Of a stretch of 64,000 bases of DNA, positions 61,096 to 64,000 are shown in pieces. Each line of letters starts with the position of its first letter. Positions within the stretch are counted from its first letter, which is position 1. This DNA is from CAVRIA01 sp963721115. GTDB taxonomy: Bacteria; Desulfobacterota; Binatia; HRBIN30; CADEER01. The translations under genes and the position numbers were made by a program. The notes beneath the pieces are model-generated. The model searched no databases, was not told the DNA's origin, and saw nothing but the letters and a program-made list of their open reading frames with translations. Location: NCBI GenBank assembly GCA_963721115.1, contig CAVRIA010000004.1:248001-312000 (forward strand), read 5' to 3'.

Positions 61096-62154
61096 TCAAC
61101 CGCGCTTGCGCCCCCGTCCTCTCGTTCCCGAGCGGGAGCTCTCCTCCGGGCGCAGCTGTCGGGCGGGTTTCTCTTCCCCGACCCCCGCCCGCCGCAGCAC
61201 AGAGACGTGTACGCGTCCCATGCCCTTCAACGTCAGCGGCCGCAGCGGGCGCAGGACGAGCGCGTTCGCGCCCTCGAGCTGCTCGGCCAGCTCTTGCGAT
61301 ACGAGGACCGTTCCCGGCCGCGCGATATTGACGAGCCGGCTGGCGAGGTTGACCGTCGGGCCGTAGAGGTCGCCTTCCCAGGACAGGGCCGGTCCGCTCG
61401 CCAGACCGACGCGCACCTCGGGGAGGACATCGTCGCCGGCGTAGGCCTCGACCAGCCCGAGCGCGATCTCGGCCGCGGCGGCCGGCGCGTCGCAGGCGAA
61501 CATCACCTCGTCGCCGATCATCTTCACGACCCGCCCGCCGCGCTCCGGAATGTGCTCGTAGGCGAGTGCTTCGAAGCGGTCGACCGCCGCCGCGAGCTGG
61601 CGCGCGCTCAGCTGCTGGCTGATGGCGGTGAAGCCGACGAGATCGGCGAAGCCGGCGACGACCGAGCCCGCTTCGCGGTGCGGCTCGGTCTCCGTCGCCA
61701 CCAGTCGGCAGACGGCGGCAAGCAGGTGGCGGCGCCACGCATAGGCGACCAGCGGCTCGAGGCTGGGGATCAGAGATTCCGTGCCGGCGACCAGAGCGGT
61801 CCAGTCGGCGGTGGCGATCTTCCCCGCGTTCGTCTCCAACAGGATCGTCCGGCTGGCGATCTGCGCCTCGGCGAGACGCGCGAGCGACTGCCCGGTGACG
61901 CGGGCGAGCTGGACGAGAACCTGCGGGTCGACGGCGCCGCCTTCGACGAGCTCGCGCACGGCGCGCAAGATCGCGGCGTCCGAACGCGAGAAAGCGCGCT
62001 CCTCGTCGGGGACCGGCGGGAATCCGAGGGCACGCCACAGACGGCGCGCCCGCTCGAGATCGACCCCGGCCTCGCGGGCGACCTCGACGGGCGTCAGCAC
62101 CAGGTCGCCGACCAGCGCGCGCGTCAGCGACTCGAGGGCCTCGGAGAGGGTCAT
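61096..62154 (-). CDS. Class III adenylyl/guanylyl cyclase with pH-sensor-like N-terminal domain
   Basis: 352 residues from ATG 62154. N-terminal 1-150 resembles the Ad_Cy_reg domain of mycobacterial Rv1264 (TPVEVAREAGVDLERARRLWRALGF). The catalytic domain holds D171 in GFADLVGFTAI and D215 in KMIGDEVMFA, PEVRVGLASGPAL, GDLYGPTVNLASRL. A basic Arg-rich tail ends the protein. Makes cAMP (or cGMP) in response to an internal signal; the CNB-channel at 23-25 kb is a possible distant target. Confidence 0.88.
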   Translation of the reverse strand: MTLSEALESLTRALVGDLVLTPVEVAREAGVDLERARRLWRALGFPPVPDEERAFSRSDAAILRAVRELVEGGAVDPQVLVQLARVTGQSLARLAEAQIASRTILLETNAGKIATADWTALVAGTESLIPSLEPLVAYAWRRHLLAAVCRLVATETEPHREAGSVVAGFADLVGFTAISQQLSARQLAAAVDRFEALAYEHIPERGGRVVKMIGDEVMFACDAPAAAAEIALGLVEAYAGDDVLPEVRVGLASGPALSWEGDLYGPTVNLASRLVNIARPGTVLVSQELAEQLEGANALVLRPLRPLTLKGMGRVHVSVLRRAGVGEEKPARQLRPEESSRSGTRGRGRKRG

Positions 62155-62343
62155 GGGTCGAGGACCGCTACTACGGTTCTTCCTGTCCCACAAGGGCTTG
62201 CGACGCCGGAGAGAATAGGGGAGAAGATCGGCGAGTCCGCCCTGTCTCGGCTCCGCGCGGCCGCGGGAGGGGACCCGGGCCCAGGGACGAGAGAACCGAC
62301 GGGCTCTGGCCGGTAGGGCTCGGACATCAACGCGGAGGTCGAC

Positions 62344-62829
62344 ATGGCGGAGCTCGCCGAGCTGGAGAAACGAATCCGGGTCATCGAGGAGAGCGAGGCG
62401 ATCAGGCAGCTGAAGTACCGGTACTGGAGGCACCTCGATCTCAAGCAGTGGGACGAGCTGCGCGGGTGCTTCGCCCCCGACGCCACCGTCGCGTACGGCG
62501 AGGGCAAGTACACGTTTCGAGGCGTGGACTCGATCATGCGCTTCCTGTGCGAGGCGCTGAGCCGGGAGCACGGCTCGGTGACGATCCATCACGGTCATCA
62601 TCCCGAGATCGAGCTGACCGGGGACGATGCGGCGAAGGGGACCTGGGCGCTCTACAACTACATGTACAATCAGAAGCAGAACCGCTGCATCCGCATCGGC
62701 GCCTACTACCACGACGAGTACGTAAAGGTCGCGGGAGCGTGGAAGTTCCGGCACATCGGCTACACGTACCTCTTCCACGAGGAATGGGCGCGCAACGACG
62801 TCCGGAGCCTGCACCTGGTCACGGGGTGA
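62344..62829 (+). CDS. SnoaL/NTF2-like protein
   Basis: 161 residues. ESEAIRQLKYRYWRHLDLKQWDELRGCFAPDATVAYGEG, IHHGHHPEIELTGDDAAKGTWALYN, WKFRHIGYTYLF fit the SnoaL_4 group, which includes steroid/bile-acid dehydratases and other small-molecule enzymes. Standalone, intact; exact reaction unknown. Confidence 0.85.
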   Translation: MAELAELEKRIRVIEESEAIRQLKYRYWRHLDLKQWDELRGCFAPDATVAYGEGKYTFRGVDSIMRFLCEALSREHGSVTIHHGHHPEIELTGDDAAKGTWALYNYMYNQKQNRCIRIGAYYHDEYVKVAGAWKFRHIGYTYLFHEEWARNDVRSLHLVTG

Positions 62830-62856
62830 GGGCGGGCGAGCGGACGGAGCTCCCGC

Positions 62857-64000
62857 TCAGCTGAGGACGACCAGGTCGTCGCGGTGAATGACCTCGTTGC
62901 CGGCGGTGTAGCCGAGGGTCGCCTCGATGGCGCTGGTGTGCAGTCCCTTGATCTTGTCGACTTCCGCGGCGCCGTAGCTCACCAGACCGCGGGCGAACTC
63001 CCGGCGGTCGGGCGCCAGGCAGGAGACGCAGTCCCCCGCTCCGAAGTTGCCCTGCACGTCGGCGATGCCCTTGGGGAGCAGGCTGCGCCCCTGCTCGACG
63101 ATGGCGCGGTGCGCTCCCGCGTCGACGACGATGGCTCCCGCCGGCTTCAGGGTGTGTGCGATCCAGTGCTTGCGCTGCTTGCGGCGGTCCCCCTTGGGAA
63201 GGAACAGGGTGCCGACGCTGCGCTCCGGGTCGAAGATCGCCGGCAGCACGCCGTCGTGCAAGCCGCACGCGATCCAACACGGGATGCCCGTGTCGATCGC
63301 TTTGTACGCCGCCTGCAGCTTGCTCGACATGCCGCCGGTGCCGAAGGGGCCGCGCGTGTCGGCGACGAAGGAGCGAACCTCCGCGGTGATGTGCTCGACG
63401 AGAGGCACCAGGCACGCCTGGGGATCGCCGCCCGGGGCGCCCGTGTACAGCCCGTCGACGTCGCTGAGGATCACCAGCAGGTCGGCGCTGATCAGAGTGG
63501 CGACGATGGCCGACAGGTTGTCGTTGTCGCCGAAGTTGAACCGCATTTCCTCCACCGCGACGGTGTCGTTCTCGTTCACCACCGGAACCACCCGCGCCTG
63601 CAGCAGCGCCTCGAAGGTGCGTCGGGCATTCAGGTAGCGGCGCCGGCTGGCGAGATCGTCGTGCGTCAGCAGCACCTGCGCGACCGGTTGCCCGAGTGCG
63701 CCGAAGTACTCTTCGTAGAGGGCCATGAGGCCGATCTGGCCGACCGCCGCCGCGGCTTGGCGTTGGGGGACGGTCTTGGGACGCTCGTGCAGGCCGAGCC
63801 GCGCCATCCCGGCGGCCACCGCCCCCGAGGTGACGACGACGACCTGCCGATCCTGCGCCGCAGCTCCTGAATCTCGTCTACCAGCCGCCGAAAGCGGGCG
63901 TGATCGATGCCCTGTCGGGCGGAGAGGATGCTGCTGCCGATCTTTATGACGATACGCCGTGCGCGCTGGAGCAGGACGCGCTTGTGGGGGATCTGATCAT
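62857..64000 (-). CDS. proB: Glutamate 5-kinase with PUA domain (partial, one frameshift)
   Basis: First step of proline synthesis. The frame from the window edge reads RRIVIKIGSSILSARQG; after a shift near 63860 it continues VVVVTSGAVAAGMARLGL, VPVVNENDTVAVEEMRFNFGDNDNLSAIVA, DVDGLYTGAPGGDP, GTGGMSSKLQAAYKA, then a C-terminal PUA domain (AIVVDAGAHRAIVEQGRSLL, SYGAAEVDKIKG). The start lies beyond 64000. Usually followed directly by proA, which here is at 20.6-21.9 kb. Confidence 0.92.

Overview
The window is GC-rich chromosomal DNA from a Gram-negative bacterium. Evidence for an outer membrane is a TonB-dependent receptor with its own TonB, a LapA/LapB-type envelope protein, and many lipobox proteins. 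Three secreted or lipoprotein genes carry an EF-hand/dockerin-like motif of the form D-x-(N/D)-x-D-G-x-V-(T/S)-I-(D/N/E)-E-L followed by Gly-Cys-Pro. I associate this style with uncultured deltaproteobacterial/Binatota-like genomes; that placement is inference. Single-base frame breaks are frequent (about one per 2-3 kb, including in housekeeping genes), so the consensus probably contains indel errors. Entries that read as one family across two or more frames are annotated as one gene.

Layout. 0-4.8 kb: acyl-CoA dehydrogenase, aldehyde dehydrogenase, an RlmL-like methyltransferase, an RluB/F pseudouridine synthase and a HIT protein. 4.8-14.5 kb: a secreted dockerin-like protein, then a metal-handling locus of His-rich protein, TonB-dependent receptor, TonB, Cys/His-rich protein, outer-membrane protein, MbnP-family protein and lipoprotein. 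14.6-18.1 kb: FabF and two coupled ArsA-type ATPases. 18.2-21.9 kb: lapAB-like TPR gene, rsfS, nadD, proA. 22-29.5 kb: scattered metabolic genes (LLM oxidoreductase, cNMP-binding MscS channel, SDR, sucCD-like ligase with a ferredoxin), bounded by two inverted copies of a palindromic repeat.

29.9-42.75 kb is a sedentary chromosomal integron. An IntI-type integrase (about 30.8-32.06 kb) reads toward an attI-like point at 32335 and an array of about 14 cassettes with 13 attC sites. For nearly every cassette, the first six bases are complementary to the R'' box of its own attC, an internal check that the cassette boundaries are right. Contents: lipoproteins, two MazF/PemK toxin-antitoxin cassettes, a dockerin-like secreted protein, an Mrr restriction enzyme, a ClpS-like protein, small unknowns, and an IS91-type element sitting in one cassette. 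intI lies in the same orientation as the cassettes, the uncommon 'reverse' arrangement. A 37-bp sequence is inserted in frame in both intI and the IS91 transposase.

42.8-62.8 kb: a broken REP-type transposase, a broken FMN dehydrogenase, glutathione peroxidase, a four-copy 196-bp tandem repeat, an ECF sigma factor with three VOC-protein genes (one with four VOC domains), a histidine kinase, a MITE-like element, a thioesterase, a shredded permease, an orphan HigA, two CitE/malyl-CoA-lyase-type aldolases, exonuclease III and a class III cyclase. The window ends in proB. On the minus strand proB (62.9-64 kb) and proA-nadD-rsfS (21.9-19.5 kb) keep the usual order and orientation but are separated by about 41 kb, so the integron and its surroundings look like material accreted into a normally compact locus.
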